DNA of 64,000 nucleotides from Phycisphaeraceae bacterium (GCA_019636515.1 JAHBXI010000001.1:620001-684000); one strand, 5' to 3'; positions 1-9,443 are shown, counted from the stretch's first letter. Notes: generated from the sequence alone by a model not told the origin. A program made the numbers and translations.

Positions 1-485
1 GGGATGTCATCCTCCCCGATCGGTGAGCCGCCATCCGTTCCAGGGCCGACCGGCGCCGATGGTGGGCGAGCGCCGCCCCCGCCGCTCCCTCGGGAGTACG
101 GCCGGCTGGAGCCCCCTTCGCCCTCTCCACCACCCCCACCACCCCCGCGACCCTGGCCGGAATCGACAAACTGGAAGTTCTCCACCACCACACGCAGTTT
201 GGAGAACTTCTGGCCCTCTTTTTCCCACTGGTCCAGTTTCAAACGCCCCTCGATGAACACCGGGCGCCCCTTCGACAGATACTGGCACATCAACTCGGCC
301 GTCTTCCCCCACGCCTCGCAGTCCACGAACGTCGTCTCCTCCCGCTGCTCACCATCGGGGGAACGCCACCGACGGTTCACCGCCAGGCCGATGCTCGCCA
401 CCGCCTGATTCCCAGATGTGTGCCGCAGTTCAGGATCCCGCGTGAGGTTGCCGAGCAAAATGACCTTGTTGAAATTACCCGCCAT
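1..485 (-). CDS. ssb: Single-stranded DNA-binding protein (3' end cut by window)
   Basis: Coats single-stranded DNA during replication, repair and recombination. The frame starts at ATG 485 with MAGNFNKVILLGNL, the usual opening of the OB fold, and continues through TTFVDCEAWGK and VFIEGRL. A Gly/Ser/Pro-rich linker follows from about residue 112. The last visible codons read GEDDIP, so the acidic tip that recruits partner proteins (normally DDIPF) is cut by the window edge, with about one residue and the stop missing. The gene lies 171 bp downstream of atpG on the same strand, which is not its usual neighbour. Nothing recognisable sits in that gap. Confidence 0.96.
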   Translation of the reverse strand, partial: MAGNFNKVILLGNLTRDPELRHTSGNQAVASIGLAVNRRWRSPDGEQREETTFVDCEAWGKTAELMCQYLSKGRPVFIEGRLKLDQWEKEGQKFSKLRVVVENFQFVDSGQGRGGGGGGGEGEGGSSRPYSRGSGGGGARPPSAPVGPGTDGGSPIGEDDI

Positions 486-656
486 GGGCGTGACTCCGGA
501 GTGAGAATGACCCCGCCGACTGGACGCGCGCGCGGCCACGCCGGTCGCGCCACCATAGCACGGGAGTTCGAAAAATTCCTGACGAACACCAACCGACAGG
601 CACGCCCTTCGTGAGGGAGGAAGCCCTCCCCGTGATCCAGGCGGAAACACCGGACG

Positions 657-1535
657 CTACGCCAGCGCCGCCGCCCCGGAGATGATCTCCGTCAGTTCCG
701 TGGTGATCTGCGCCTGGCGAGCACGGTTGTAGATCCGCGTGTACCGCTTGCCGGCCTTGCCCGCGTTGTCCGTGGCCGACTTCATCGCCACCATGCGCGC
801 CACGTGCTCGGACACCACCGCGTCGTTGAACGACTGGAACAGCGTGGCCTTCACCGCCGCCGGGAGCAGGTGATTGAGCAGTTCCCCGGCGTCAGGGCTG
901 AACTCGTAGACCGGGTCATACCCCTTCTCCGGCGAATCCACCTGCCGAGCGGGGGGCTTGAACGGGAGCAACTGCAGCGTCTCGGGCATCTGCCGGGCCG
1001 CCGACAGATACTTCATGAACACCACCCGCACCGACTTGATCTGCCCCGCGGAGAAACGGTCGATGTATTCCTGCGCCAGCGCCTCGACTTTTTCGTACGT
1101 CACCTTGTCGCCAAACTGCGAGTGCTGCCTGGAGACCGGGATTCTGTTGAACTTCAGGAACCCGGCCCCCTTCTTTCCCACCAGTTCGATCTCGCCGTCA
1201 CGCAAACCCGGGTTGCCGCGAAGCAGAGCCATCGACGCTCGCAGCACCGACCCGTTGTACGGGCCGCACAACCCACGGTCGCTGGTTATGATCAGCGTCA
1301 GGTCCCTGGCTCCCTCGGCCTGCGTCCCATTCACCAGAGGGTGCGAGACGTCGCCGGTACCCGACGACAACTCCCCCACCAGGGAGAACAGCGCCGCGCT
1401 GTACGGCTTGCTCGCCATCGCCGCCTGCTGCGAGCGGGCGAACTTGCTCGTGGCGATCATCTGCATCGTCTTGGTGATCCGGCGGATGTTGCCGACCGCC
1501 TTGATGCGCTTCTTGATCTCGCGGGTCTTGGCCAT
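657..1535 (-). CDS. atpG: F1F0 ATP synthase gamma subunit
   Basis: Central rotor shaft of the F1 motor, linking proton flow through F0 to ATP synthesis in the alpha3beta3 head. The 292-residue protein begins MAKTREIKKRIKAVGNI and continues with a long N-terminal helix (ITKTMQMIATSKF). It contains LIITSDRGLCGPYN in the Rossmann-like middle part and ends with the second coiled-coil helix (YTRIYNRARQAQITTEL), all family hallmarks. Family length is usually about 285-300. The gene is oddly isolated: upstream is 245 bp and a divergent hydrolase instead of atpA, and downstream is ssb instead of atpD. The ATP synthase genes of this organism are therefore split, or this is a second locus. Confidence 0.96.
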   Translation of the reverse strand: MAKTREIKKRIKAVGNIRRITKTMQMIATSKFARSQQAAMASKPYSAALFSLVGELSSGTGDVSHPLVNGTQAEGARDLTLIITSDRGLCGPYNGSVLRASMALLRGNPGLRDGEIELVGKKGAGFLKFNRIPVSRQHSQFGDKVTYEKVEALAQEYIDRFSAGQIKSVRVVFMKYLSAARQMPETLQLLPFKPPARQVDSPEKGYDPVYEFSPDAGELLNHLLPAAVKATLFQSFNDAVVSEHVARMVAMKSATDNAGKAGKRYTRIYNRARQAQITTELTEIISGAAALA

Positions 1536-1780
1536 AGGGTCGGAACAATAGGCTTTCCCGGGCGTCAAATCCCCGCCCGGAACCCCGTGCCCGTTCGCTC
1601 CCACGCCCGCCACACGATGAAAAACGACCGATGACTCTCGCCGGGCCCCCCTCCGCGATTCCATCGCCGGGGCTCGCACGCCACCGGTACCACCACGCTT
1701 CCTCCAACCGCCCACCGAACCACCGGGCATACCCTCGCTCGATCTCCCCGACCACCGACCACCAATCCACCCGGATCGCC

Positions 1781-4243
1781 ATGAAAAGCAGCCCACGCCG
1801 CCACTTCCCCTTTGCCGCGCTTCTCGTCGTGGCCGTCGCCATCCTCCATCACGGCGCCCACGCGGCCGCCTCTGAACCACCACCGTTCTCACCCACCCAC
1901 GGCGTCCAGACCGACAACCCCGCCCTGGCCGAGAGACTCGCCCGACTGTGCGAGGATCTCGAACGCAAGCGCCTCGATCAGCACATCCCCTCGATGGCCC
2001 TCGCGGTGGTCAAGGACGGCAAGGTGATCCTCATGCGGGGCTTTGGCGTCAGGGACCTCGACGGGGCCGAGCCCGCCGACGAGCACACGATCTACGCGAT
2101 CGGCTCGCAGACCAAGGCGTTCACCTCCATGCTCATCTCCCTGCTCGATGCCCAGGGCTCGCTCTCCTGGGATGACAAGGTCAAGGACCGCGTGGACGGG
2201 TTCAGGTTGTTCGACCCCGTCGCCTCCGAGCAGGCCACCCTGCGCGACGCGTGCTCGCACCGGACCGGGCTGACCCGCACCGACCTGCTCTGGGCCAGCG
2301 GCAAGGCCGCCAAGCGCGAGATGCTCGAGCGGCTCGCCGACGCCGAGCCAACCGCCCCGTTCCGCTCCCGATGGCAGTACAACAACACCATGTTCATGGC
2401 CGCGGGAATGGCCGCCGAATCCGTCATGGGCATGACCTGGCGCGACCTGATCGCCCAGCGGATCTTCGCGCCGCTTGGCATGGCCGACAGCGGCACGACA
2501 ATCCACGACGTCACCGGGCATCCACGGGCCGCGCTGGGCTACCGCTGGAACTTGGACACCTCCGACCACACCCGCCTGCCCATGCGCGAAGTCACCTGCG
2601 AAGGGGCCGGCGCGATCAACTCGACGGCCGCCGACATGGCCAACTGGCTGATCATGCTCACCTCGCGCGGCGAGTTCGACGGCTCACGGTTCATCGAGCA
2701 CGATCGCCTTGAACGGATGTGGAAGAAGGAGATCGAGGTCGGGGGGGGGAAGGGCTACGGCCTGGGATGGTTCGTAGGTGAATGGAGCGGCCGCCGGGAG
2801 ATTGAACACGGCGGAAACATCGACGGCTTCTTCACCGCGTGCGCCCTGCTTCCTGATGAAAGGACGGGCTTTGTCCTTCTGGGAAGCCTCACCTACGCGG
2901 CCCTCCAGGCCGAGACCCTCCCGATGGTCTGGCGGGCCATCTTCCCGCCCGACACCTCCGACGAATCACCAGTCCCCACCCAGGAGTTGCGGGAACTCGT
3001 CGGGGACTACCGGGCCGGGTTCGTCAACGGCAACTGCTCGGTGAACATCAAGGATGGCAAACTCCACCTCGACGTCCCCGGGCAGATGAACTTTGAACTC
3101 AACTGGCCCGACAACGAGTCCAAGTGGGCATTCGCCATGTTGCCCGAGCAGATCAAGATCCGCTTCAACCGACTCGACGACGGACGCGTGGCCTCCGTCA
3201 CCCTTTTCCAGGGCGGAGCGGAAATCGAGATGCCGCGCCTTGGCTCCGACGGGAATCCGGTTGTCTCCGACGCACCCGCCCCGATGACCCTCGACCAACT
3301 GCGGGAACTCACCGGGGCGTACCACTTCGCCCCCGCCGATCACGACTGGAAAGTCGTGATCAGCGACGGGAAACTCGCGGTCGACGTCCCCCGGCAGCGT
3401 GTCTTCCCCCTGCGCTGGCCCGACGACGACGGTATATGGAAGTTGGCGGATTTCCCCGCCGCCTGCCGTTTCAACCGCGACGAAAGCGGCAAGGCCGTCT
3501 CCATGACCTGGTTCCAGAGCGGGGCCGAATCCGACCTGCCCCGCGTCGGCGACGCCGAGCCGTCGAATCTGCCCACTCTCCAGGAGATCAACTCCCTTCG
3601 CAGGGCCTCCGCCGATCCAGAAAAAATCCGTGCCATGGGCGACATCGTGTTCACGGGGACCGTCCGAGCCGTGAACCAGGGCGTGCAAGGGACCTACCAC
3701 GCCATGGTCAACGCCGACGGGCGCTACCTCCAGGATCTCGACTTCGGGATTTTCGGTTTCATCAGGACGTCGTACGACGGAACCGCCGCCTGGTCACACA
3801 ACTTCTCGGAGAATGTCACCCAGATCACCGGCGAGCGTCTCGAGGAAATCCGCGCCGAGACCGCTCGTTTCCTCTCCAATGAACTCGAAGATGTCTTTGA
3901 TCGCATCGAGATCGTTGAGCGCACGGCCTCCGACGACACCCCGGTGATCATCGTTCGCGGCGTCACCGGCACGTCGGCAAGGACCGTGACCATGTTCCTG
4001 AACGAGAAAGACGGCCTCCCGGTGCGGGAAGAGACCACCATGCTCGTCCCGGGGCTGGGACGGCTCCCGATCACCACGAACTACTCCCGGTACACCGAAG
4101 TCTCCGGGGTTCGATTCCCCGCGACATTCAGAGTCACCAACGAGGCGACGGGCACCTTCGAGATCGTGATCGAGCGGGTCTCCCCCCACGCCCAGGCCGA
4201 GCCGGGCGCGTACACGCTCCGAGAACCCGTCGGCACGCCCTGA
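1781..4243 (+). CDS. Secreted serine hydrolase (class C beta-lactamase fold) with duplicated C-terminal modules
   Basis: Predicted exported serine hydrolase of the beta-lactamase/penicillin-binding protein class C family; the substrate cannot be told. Start ATG 1781 was chosen because MKSSPRRHFPFAALLVVAVAIL is a good signal peptide; further in-frame ATG codons upstream lack one. The catalytic SxxK is Ser109-Gln-Thr-Lys112, Tyr200 lies in YNN, and His343-Gly-Gly stands for the usual KTG/HTG. After the catalytic domain two similar ~85-residue beta modules follow, starting LRELVGDY (about 405) and LRELTGAY (about 507). A ~210-residue tail resembles an outer-membrane lipoprotein sorting-like domain. 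At 820 residues it is about twice the family core. A run of nine G lies at 2741-2749, in frame. Confidence 0.85.
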   Translation: MKSSPRRHFPFAALLVVAVAILHHGAHAAASEPPPFSPTHGVQTDNPALAERLARLCEDLERKRLDQHIPSMALAVVKDGKVILMRGFGVRDLDGAEPADEHTIYAIGSQTKAFTSMLISLLDAQGSLSWDDKVKDRVDGFRLFDPVASEQATLRDACSHRTGLTRTDLLWASGKAAKREMLERLADAEPTAPFRSRWQYNNTMFMAAGMAAESVMGMTWRDLIAQRIFAPLGMADSGTTIHDVTGHPRAALGYRWNLDTSDHTRLPMREVTCEGAGAINSTAADMANWLIMLTSRGEFDGSRFIEHDRLERMWKKEIEVGGGKGYGLGWFVGEWSGRREIEHGGNIDGFFTACALLPDERTGFVLLGSLTYAALQAETLPMVWRAIFPPDTSDESPVPTQELRELVGDYRAGFVNGNCSVNIKDGKLHLDVPGQMNFELNWPDNESKWAFAMLPEQIKIRFNRLDDGRVASVTLFQGGAEIEMPRLGSDGNPVVSDAPAPMTLDQLRELTGAYHFAPADHDWKVVISDGKLAVDVPRQRVFPLRWPDDDGIWKLADFPAACRFNRDESGKAVSMTWFQSGAESDLPRVGDAEPSNLPTLQEINSLRRASADPEKIRAMGDIVFTGTVRAVNQGVQGTYHAMVNADGRYLQDLDFGIFGFIRTSYDGTAAWSHNFSENVTQITGERLEEIRAETARFLSNELEDVFDRIEIVERTASDDTPVIIVRGVTGTSARTVTMFLNEKDGLPVREETTMLVPGLGRLPITTNYSRYTEVSGVRFPATFRVTNEATGTFEIVIERVSPHAQAEPGAYTLREPVGTP

Positions 4244-4252
4244 TCGCGTCGG

Positions 4253-4280
4253 AACGCGCGGAGCACCCCCCGCGTTTTCT
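4253..4280 (+). terminator. Probable intrinsic terminator after the serine hydrolase
   Basis: AACGCG (4253-4258) can pair with CGCGTT (4271-4276), followed by TTTTCTT. It starts 10 bp after the hydrolase stop, fitting termination before motA. The stem is short and the T run overlaps it, so the call is moderate. Confidence 0.5.
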
Positions 4281-4519
4281 TCGATGGACGCGGCACGAAG
4301 CCGCCGGGCAAGGGCTGTTCTGGGACGCTTCCCCACGCCGGCCCGCTTCCTATCCGGAACAGGTGTCGCATCCGCGCTCCCGACGCGGGGAGGGGGCTCC
4401 ATGCCCCCCACCCAACGCCCCCGAGACGCCGATGATCGCTCCGAACGGGGCCGGGCCGCGCGCCCCGACCCTCCCTCGGATTGATCGGACCACAGAGCGG
4501 ACTCGAGAGGCGGATCCAC

Positions 4520-5302
4520 GTGGACAAATCCAGCGTCATCGGAAGCATCCTGGGCCTGGTCTGCTGCACGCTCGTCGGCTTCATGGCCAGCGGCGGCAAC
4601 TGGGGGATGTTCTGGTCCGAGAAGGGCGTCATCATGGTCTTCGGAGGATCGATCTCCGTGATCTTCATGGCGATGCCCATGGAGAAAATCAAGTGCATCC
4701 CAGGCTACGTCAAGCGGTTCTTCCTTGACAAGGGCGTCAAGCCCACGGCGGTCATCGCCGTGATGAACGAGTTGAGCGAGAAAGCCCGCCGCGACGGCAT
4801 CCTTGCCCTGGAGGCCGAGGTCGCCCGCATCGAGGACAAGTTCCTGGCCTCGGGCATGAAGATGGCCATCGACGGGGTTGACCCCACGGCGATCGAGACC
4901 ACCCTTCGCATGGAGGTCATGGCCATGCAGGACCGCCACAAGGCCGGCAAAAAGTTCTTCGACCTCATCAAGTTGTACGCCCCGGGATACGGCCTGGTCG
5001 CCACCCTCATCGGGCAGGTCGGCATGTTCGGCGGACTGGCCAGCGCCGACATCGGCCATCTCGGGCACATGCTCGCCGTCGCCGTCGTCGCCACGATGTA
5101 CGGAACCGTCCTCGCCAACGCGGTGGCCGGGCCCATCGGCGACAAACTCTCCCTCCGATCGTCCGAGGAAATCCTCGGGAGAGAGATGATGCTCCAGGGG
5201 ATCCTCTCGATCCAGGCCGGGGACAACCCGCGCATCACCCTTGACAAGATGCTCGCGTTCATCCCCGGGCCTGCCCGTGGACGATTCCGCCAGGCGGCCT
5301 GA
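4520..5302 (+). CDS. motA: Flagellar motor stator protein MotA
   Basis: Forms the stator ring that, with MotB, lets protons through the membrane to turn the flagellum. GTG 4520 is the preferred start because GAGAGG lies 9 bases upstream and the protein then begins VDKSSVIGSILGLV, the normal first membrane helix. The 260-residue length is typical. Segments seen are helices near residues 5-25, 30-50, 150-175 and 185-205, with a cytoplasmic loop containing the KARRDGILALE motif. The C-terminal part contains LGHMLAVAVVATMYG and the helix before NAVAGPIGDKL. It is followed after 20 bp by motB, so the two form an operon. No other flagellar genes are in the window. Confidence 0.93.
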   Translation: MDKSSVIGSILGLVCCTLVGFMASGGNWGMFWSEKGVIMVFGGSISVIFMAMPMEKIKCIPGYVKRFFLDKGVKPTAVIAVMNELSEKARRDGILALEAEVARIEDKFLASGMKMAIDGVDPTAIETTLRMEVMAMQDRHKAGKKFFDLIKLYAPGYGLVATLIGQVGMFGGLASADIGHLGHMLAVAVVATMYGTVLANAVAGPIGDKLSLRSSEEILGREMMLQGILSIQAGDNPRITLDKMLAFIPGPARGRFRQAA

Positions 5303-5322
5303 CGACCGGAGGTACACCCGCG

Positions 5323-6213
5323 ATGTCGGCGGAAGAACACAAGGAAGACCACGGTTCCTCAAAGCACGGCTCTCACGGCGGGGGGCACGCGGGCCACGGC
5401 GCAGGGCACGACGGCGAGCACGAGGGCGCGCCCGAGTGGCTCATTTCCTTCGCCGACATGGTCATGCTCATCATGGGGTTCTTCGTCATCCTCCTGGCCA
5501 TGAACATGGGTCCCAAGGCCACCGAGGCCGCCGACGGCTCACCGTCCGAAGAGACCAGCGTGACTTCAAAGAGCATGATGCTCGACTTTGCCATCAGCAT
5601 CCGCGAGGGGTTCAACAACCCCGTCAACATCGACTCGACCGATCCAAAGGAGCAGCCGCTGGTGCGGCGCCTGCGAGAGCGGCAGACCGGACGCACCATC
5701 GACGAGGGACCGACCAAGAAGGGGCCGCAGGCCGATTCTCTCAGGCCCACCGAGTATTCCGCCATCGGCGGCACCATCGTCTTCGACGACGGCCAGGCCG
5801 TCCTGGGCGCCCTGGCCAGGCAGAAGATCGCCGACATCGCCGCCAGGGTCGGCCAACTCCGCTTCATCGTCGAGGTCCGCGGGCACACCTCACCCGTCGA
5901 GACCATGCGAAACGAGGCCCGCGCCCGCCAACTCGCCCACGAGCGAGCCATGGCCGTCGCCCAGGCCCTGGCCGTCCAGGGAGTCCCATGGCGGCAGATG
6001 CGCCTGGTCTCCTGCGGTGACAGCGAGAGAGCCGTCGCACGCACCTACGACCGGGAACTCGAACGCCAGAACCAGCGCGTCGAGGTCATCCTCACGCGCG
6101 ATGTCCTCTCCGCCGATCCCTACACGCTCGAAGTCAACCGCCCGGCCGCCGACGCCGCCCCGCCCACCGGGGACCAGGTGCCGTCCGACCCGGAAGGGTT
6201 CGACCACGAGTAG
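5323..6213 (+). CDS. motB: Flagellar motor stator protein MotB (OmpA-family)
   Basis: Partner of MotA that anchors the stator to peptidoglycan. Residues 1-35 are His/Gly-rich, unusual for the family. A single membrane helix follows (PEWLISFADMVMLIMGFF) with the conserved proton-binding Asp45. The C-terminal OmpA/MotB domain contains VEVRGHTSP, LAHERAMAVAQAL and NQRVEVIL, which should bind peptidoglycan. The length of 296 residues is usual. It lies 20 bp after motA, with GGAGGT shortly before ATG 5323. The His-rich N-terminus (about nine His in 25 residues) might bind metal, but that is only a guess. Confidence 0.92.
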   Translation: MSAEEHKEDHGSSKHGSHGGGHAGHGAGHDGEHEGAPEWLISFADMVMLIMGFFVILLAMNMGPKATEAADGSPSEETSVTSKSMMLDFAISIREGFNNPVNIDSTDPKEQPLVRRLRERQTGRTIDEGPTKKGPQADSLRPTEYSAIGGTIVFDDGQAVLGALARQKIADIAARVGQLRFIVEVRGHTSPVETMRNEARARQLAHERAMAVAQALAVQGVPWRQMRLVSCGDSERAVARTYDRELERQNQRVEVILTRDVLSADPYTLEVNRPAADAAPPTGDQVPSDPEGFDHE

Positions 6214-6279
6214 CCGATGCCGGCTCGCCCGTCTCATCACGGTCGCTTCTCCGATCGGCCGGCCCCAAGCCCCGCCCCC

Positions 6280-8355
6280 TCAGCCCTTCCACGGACGCAG
6301 CACCGCGCGAACCGGGCTCGCATCGAAGCCCTCCAGACGCAGCGGGGGCGCGATCAACTCGTACAGCCGATCCGGACCCGCCTCGATCCCGCCGAGCACC
6401 AGCCCCTCGAGGATGACCATCCCGTGACGGAGGACCTCTCGGTGCGCCTCAAGGTCCTTTGACGAAAACAGGTCCACGCTCGGCGTATCCACGCCGAGCG
6501 TTCGCACCCCGCGCCCCGCAAGGTCCGCGACCAGTTCGACCGAAAGGCCCGCGAAGTCCTCGTTCCATTTCTCGGGATCAGGAAAAGTCCCCGTCCGCAG
6601 CAGCACGATCCGCGTCCGCACCCCTTCCAGACCCTCGACGTCACCGACGCCGACCCGCCGCCCCCGCGGCGCCCGGGCATCAAGCACCTGGCAAGGGCCT
6701 ATGTACCGGTCGAGCGGGATCCGGTCGATCGAGGCCGCCCCTCGTCCGTAGTGATTCGGCCCGTCCGCGTGCGAACCAAGATGAACGGTCGATGTCAGCG
6801 TGCTGAGCGTGATGTTCGATCCCGTCTCGATATCCAGAAGCACCCGGCGCGACGGCGGGGTGTCCCCGGGCCAGACTCCGAGCCTCGGCGAAACAACCGG
6901 AGACAGATCAACCAGTCGCGCGCTCTCCGTGGGCGGCCCCCCCGGGGGCTCTCCGCCGAGGATCACCCGTGCCTGCTCGCGGATCATCCGTCGCCAGGAG
7001 TCTTCGTCGGCGAGCGTCTCGGGTGGTACCCGCTCGGCCACCGCGGAGACCACCGCGTCGAGTTCATCGCCCCGGCGTCGAGCCTCGACGTACGGCACGG
7101 TCGAGAAACTCACGAGGTTGTACCTCGGTGTGACCCGGTCTTCGAACATCTCATGGATCGCCTGCTCGATTCGCTTGCGATACCGGAACGACGCGGTCCC
7201 GACGCGGTCCCGCATCTCGGTGAAGTTCTCCAGCGCCATGTCCGCGATCGCGTCGGCGTTGGGCTTGCGCTCCGCCTCGTACGCCGCGAGTGCTTCCTCA
7301 ACGTCCTGGTGCTCCGTAAGCATGCGGGTGAGGCACACCACGTCCTCGAACGACGCGTTCATCCCCTGCCCGAAGAAAGGCACGATCGCGTGCGCCGCAT
7401 CCCCAAGAACCGCGACCCGCCCGCGCCGCCACGGCGAACACCGCACCGTCACCAGCGACCCCGTCGGGTTGGCGAAAAAATCAGCCACCAGCGTCGGCAT
7501 CACCCGTGCCGCGTCGGGGTACTGCTCGGCGAAGAACGCCGCCACGCGGGCCAGTTCCTCCGACGACGGCGCCGCCGACGGATCCCCACGCCGCCGGGCA
7601 CGCCACTCCCCCTCCAGCGCCTCGAACGAGTGCTCCCCCTCCCACGGCCAGAACAGCGTGTTCGTGAACGAGCCATCGGTGTTGGGAAGCGCGATCATCA
7701 TCGCCCCGCCGCGAGGCCAGATATGAAGCGCGTGCCGCTCGATCGCGGGCGAACCATCCGGCCCGGAAGGGATGCGCAGTTCCTTGTACCCATGCCCCAG
7801 GTACGACTGCGAGTACTCGAAGCGATCCGTCTTCTGCATCGCCAGCCGCACCGCCGAGTACGCCCCGTCCGCCCCGACGATCAGGTCCGCGCGCCGTCGC
7901 TCTCGCCCACCGGCCGCGTCCCCGAACACGGCGCCCGTCCCTTCAAAGTCCACGTCCAGGCACGGCCGGCGGAAACAGAGCGTCACCGCCGATTCACGAG
8001 CCGCCGCCCGGATCAACGCCAGGTTCAACCCACCACGGCTGAACGAATTGATCGCCTCCGCCGGGTTCTTGCTGTACGGCTGGAAGACCGCCCCACCCTC
8101 ACGCGAATGGATCATCCGCCCCGGCATGGGGATCGCGTGATCGCCCAGGATCTCCCGGTCCAGCCCCACCGACGCAAGCCCCGCGATCCCCCGGGCCGAA
8201 ACAGCCAGGTTGATCGATCTTCCCCCCCCGCCGCCGACCTCGCGCGGGTCGCCCCGCCGCTCGAAAACCGTGACCCGCCACCCCGCCCGCGCGAGCGACA
8301 CCGCCAGGAGAGAACCCGCCAGCCCCGCCCCGACAATGATCGCCTCCCGTCCCAT
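6280..8355 (-). CDS. kmo-kynB: Kynurenine 3-monooxygenase - kynurenine formamidase fusion
   Basis: Two consecutive steps of tryptophan breakdown by the kynurenine route appear to be joined in one 691-residue chain. Residues 1 to about 450 form a flavin monooxygenase: the FAD-binding GAGLAGSLLAV at the N-terminus, RSINLAVSARG, GADGAYSAVR, and GDAAHAIVPFFGQGMN with the second FAD contact. This order and SINLA are typical of kynurenine 3-monooxygenase. Residues about 485-691 are a metal-dependent cyclase/KynB domain with HLGSHADGPNH (525-535), the zinc-ligand motif, then GVDTPSVD and ILEGLVLGG. No frame break is seen at the joint. The gene is divergent from the next operon with a 38 bp gap. The pathway could feed NAD synthesis or tryptophan use. 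Confidence 0.87.
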   Translation of the reverse strand: MGREAIIVGAGLAGSLLAVSLARAGWRVTVFERRGDPREVGGGGGRSINLAVSARGIAGLASVGLDREILGDHAIPMPGRMIHSREGGAVFQPYSKNPAEAINSFSRGGLNLALIRAAARESAVTLCFRRPCLDVDFEGTGAVFGDAAGGRERRRADLIVGADGAYSAVRLAMQKTDRFEYSQSYLGHGYKELRIPSGPDGSPAIERHALHIWPRGGAMMIALPNTDGSFTNTLFWPWEGEHSFEALEGEWRARRRGDPSAAPSSEELARVAAFFAEQYPDAARVMPTLVADFFANPTGSLVTVRCSPWRRGRVAVLGDAAHAIVPFFGQGMNASFEDVVCLTRMLTEHQDVEEALAAYEAERKPNADAIADMALENFTEMRDRVGTASFRYRKRIEQAIHEMFEDRVTPRYNLVSFSTVPYVEARRRGDELDAVVSAVAERVPPETLADEDSWRRMIREQARVILGGEPPGGPPTESARLVDLSPVVSPRLGVWPGDTPPSRRVLLDIETGSNITLSTLTSTVHLGSHADGPNHYGRGAASIDRIPLDRYIGPCQVLDARAPRGRRVGVGDVEGLEGVRTRIVLLRTGTFPDPEKWNEDFAGLSVELVADLAGRGVRTLGVDTPSVDLFSSKDLEAHREVLRHGMVILEGLVLGGIEAGPDRLYELIAPPLRLEGFDASPVRAVLRPWKG

Positions 8356-8393
8356 GGCCTGAGCGTATCGGCCATGCCCTGTAGAATCACCCC

Positions 8394-9428
8394 ATGTCCG
8401 AGACGGCCCGCATCCAGAACCTCGACATCCTCCGCGACGTCAGGGCCGCCCTCCTGGACTTTGCCCACGAGGCCGGCCTGTGCATGACCGCCGTCGGCGC
8501 CGATGTCGAACGCGTCGGACAGTGGCTCACCCTCGACCGCCCCCATCACTGGAGGCAGGAGATCCGCCGCCGAGAGGAAGCCATCGAGGCCGCCAAGGCC
8601 GAAATCCGACGGAAAGAACTCGCGGCCTTCCCAAACCCCGCGGACACGACCACCGAGCGGGTCGCCCTGCGAAGATGCCGAGAGCGTTTCGAGCGAGCCC
8701 AGCACAAGCAGGACCGCGTCCGCACATGGCTCGCCCGGTGGGAAAGGGAATCCACCGACTTCAAGGGCGGCTTCTCCTCCTTGAACCAGGTCGTCCACGC
8801 CCAGATCCCCGCCGCCGTCGCCCGCCTCGACCGCATGATCCAATCCCTCGAGGAATACCTCCGAACCGCGCCGCCGACCTCATCCCAAGCCACGCCCGCC
8901 GGATCCCAATCCGCATCCCAGGCCGGTTCCATGTCCCGCGGCGAGATGCCCGATGATCCTCCGCCGCCCCCGCTCCGCGCCTGCGTGCCGACCGAATCCG
9001 CACGACTCGACATCCCCGATACCCCGCTCCCGCGTCTCGACTGGCGGGCCGGCGAGCCGACCGATTCCGAGCGCGAAGCCCTCGCCCGAATGGACCTGGC
9101 GGATTCACCGCCACTCCCAGACCAGTTCGTGACGTTCTCCTGGCGAGCGATTCGCGAGCCCACCGTGTTCCTGATTCGGACCCCCCCCGCCGCGGGCGAC
9201 CCTCGGGATTCGGGGTGGTACATCGGCACGGCCGAGGACCCCGCCAACTCTTCCGGGACCCGTGCCTGCCGGGTCCGCGAGTTGATCGAGCAGGTCCCCG
9301 GGCTCGCGACCCTCCTGACCCTCCGCGAGGGATGCCTGGTCGTTCTGCACCGCGGAGCCATCCGCTCGGTTCTCGATCCCGACGACCACGAGGTCTGGTT
9401 GAGCGCCGACGGTCCCACCACCCGATGA
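8394..9428 (+). CDS. Unknown protein, N-terminal helical bundle and disordered linker
   Basis: I do not recognise a family. The 344-residue protein begins MSETARIQNLDILRDVRAALLDF. Residues 1-155 are nearly all helix with heptad-like charge patterns (WRQEIRRREEAIEAAKAEIRRKEL and RFERAQHKQDRVRTWLARW), suggesting a helical bundle or coiled coil. Residues 160-210 are Ser/Ala/Pro-rich and probably disordered. Residues about 240-344 form a compact beta-rich domain containing FVTFSWRAIREPTVFLIRT and REGCLVVLHRGA. There is no signal peptide or membrane helix. It is 15 bp upstream of a 74-residue helical protein, and the two are probably co-translated partners. Confidence 0.75.
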   Translation: MSETARIQNLDILRDVRAALLDFAHEAGLCMTAVGADVERVGQWLTLDRPHHWRQEIRRREEAIEAAKAEIRRKELAAFPNPADTTTERVALRRCRERFERAQHKQDRVRTWLARWERESTDFKGGFSSLNQVVHAQIPAAVARLDRMIQSLEEYLRTAPPTSSQATPAGSQSASQAGSMSRGEMPDDPPPPPLRACVPTESARLDIPDTPLPRLDWRAGEPTDSEREALARMDLADSPPLPDQFVTFSWRAIREPTVFLIRTPPAAGDPRDSGWYIGTAEDPANSSGTRACRVRELIEQVPGLATLLTLREGCLVVLHRGAIRSVLDPDDHEVWLSADGPTTR

Positions 9429-9443
9429 CACCGAGCCAACCGC

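Noticed and set aside
4-408. Plus-strand open frame with Pro-rich protein
   Set aside because: It is the reverse shadow of the Gly-rich ssb linker, a common artefact in GC-rich DNA.
2741-2749. Nine-G run as a frameshift in the serine hydrolase
   Set aside because: The frame continues correctly on both sides with conserved motifs (HGG downstream), so the gene is intact.
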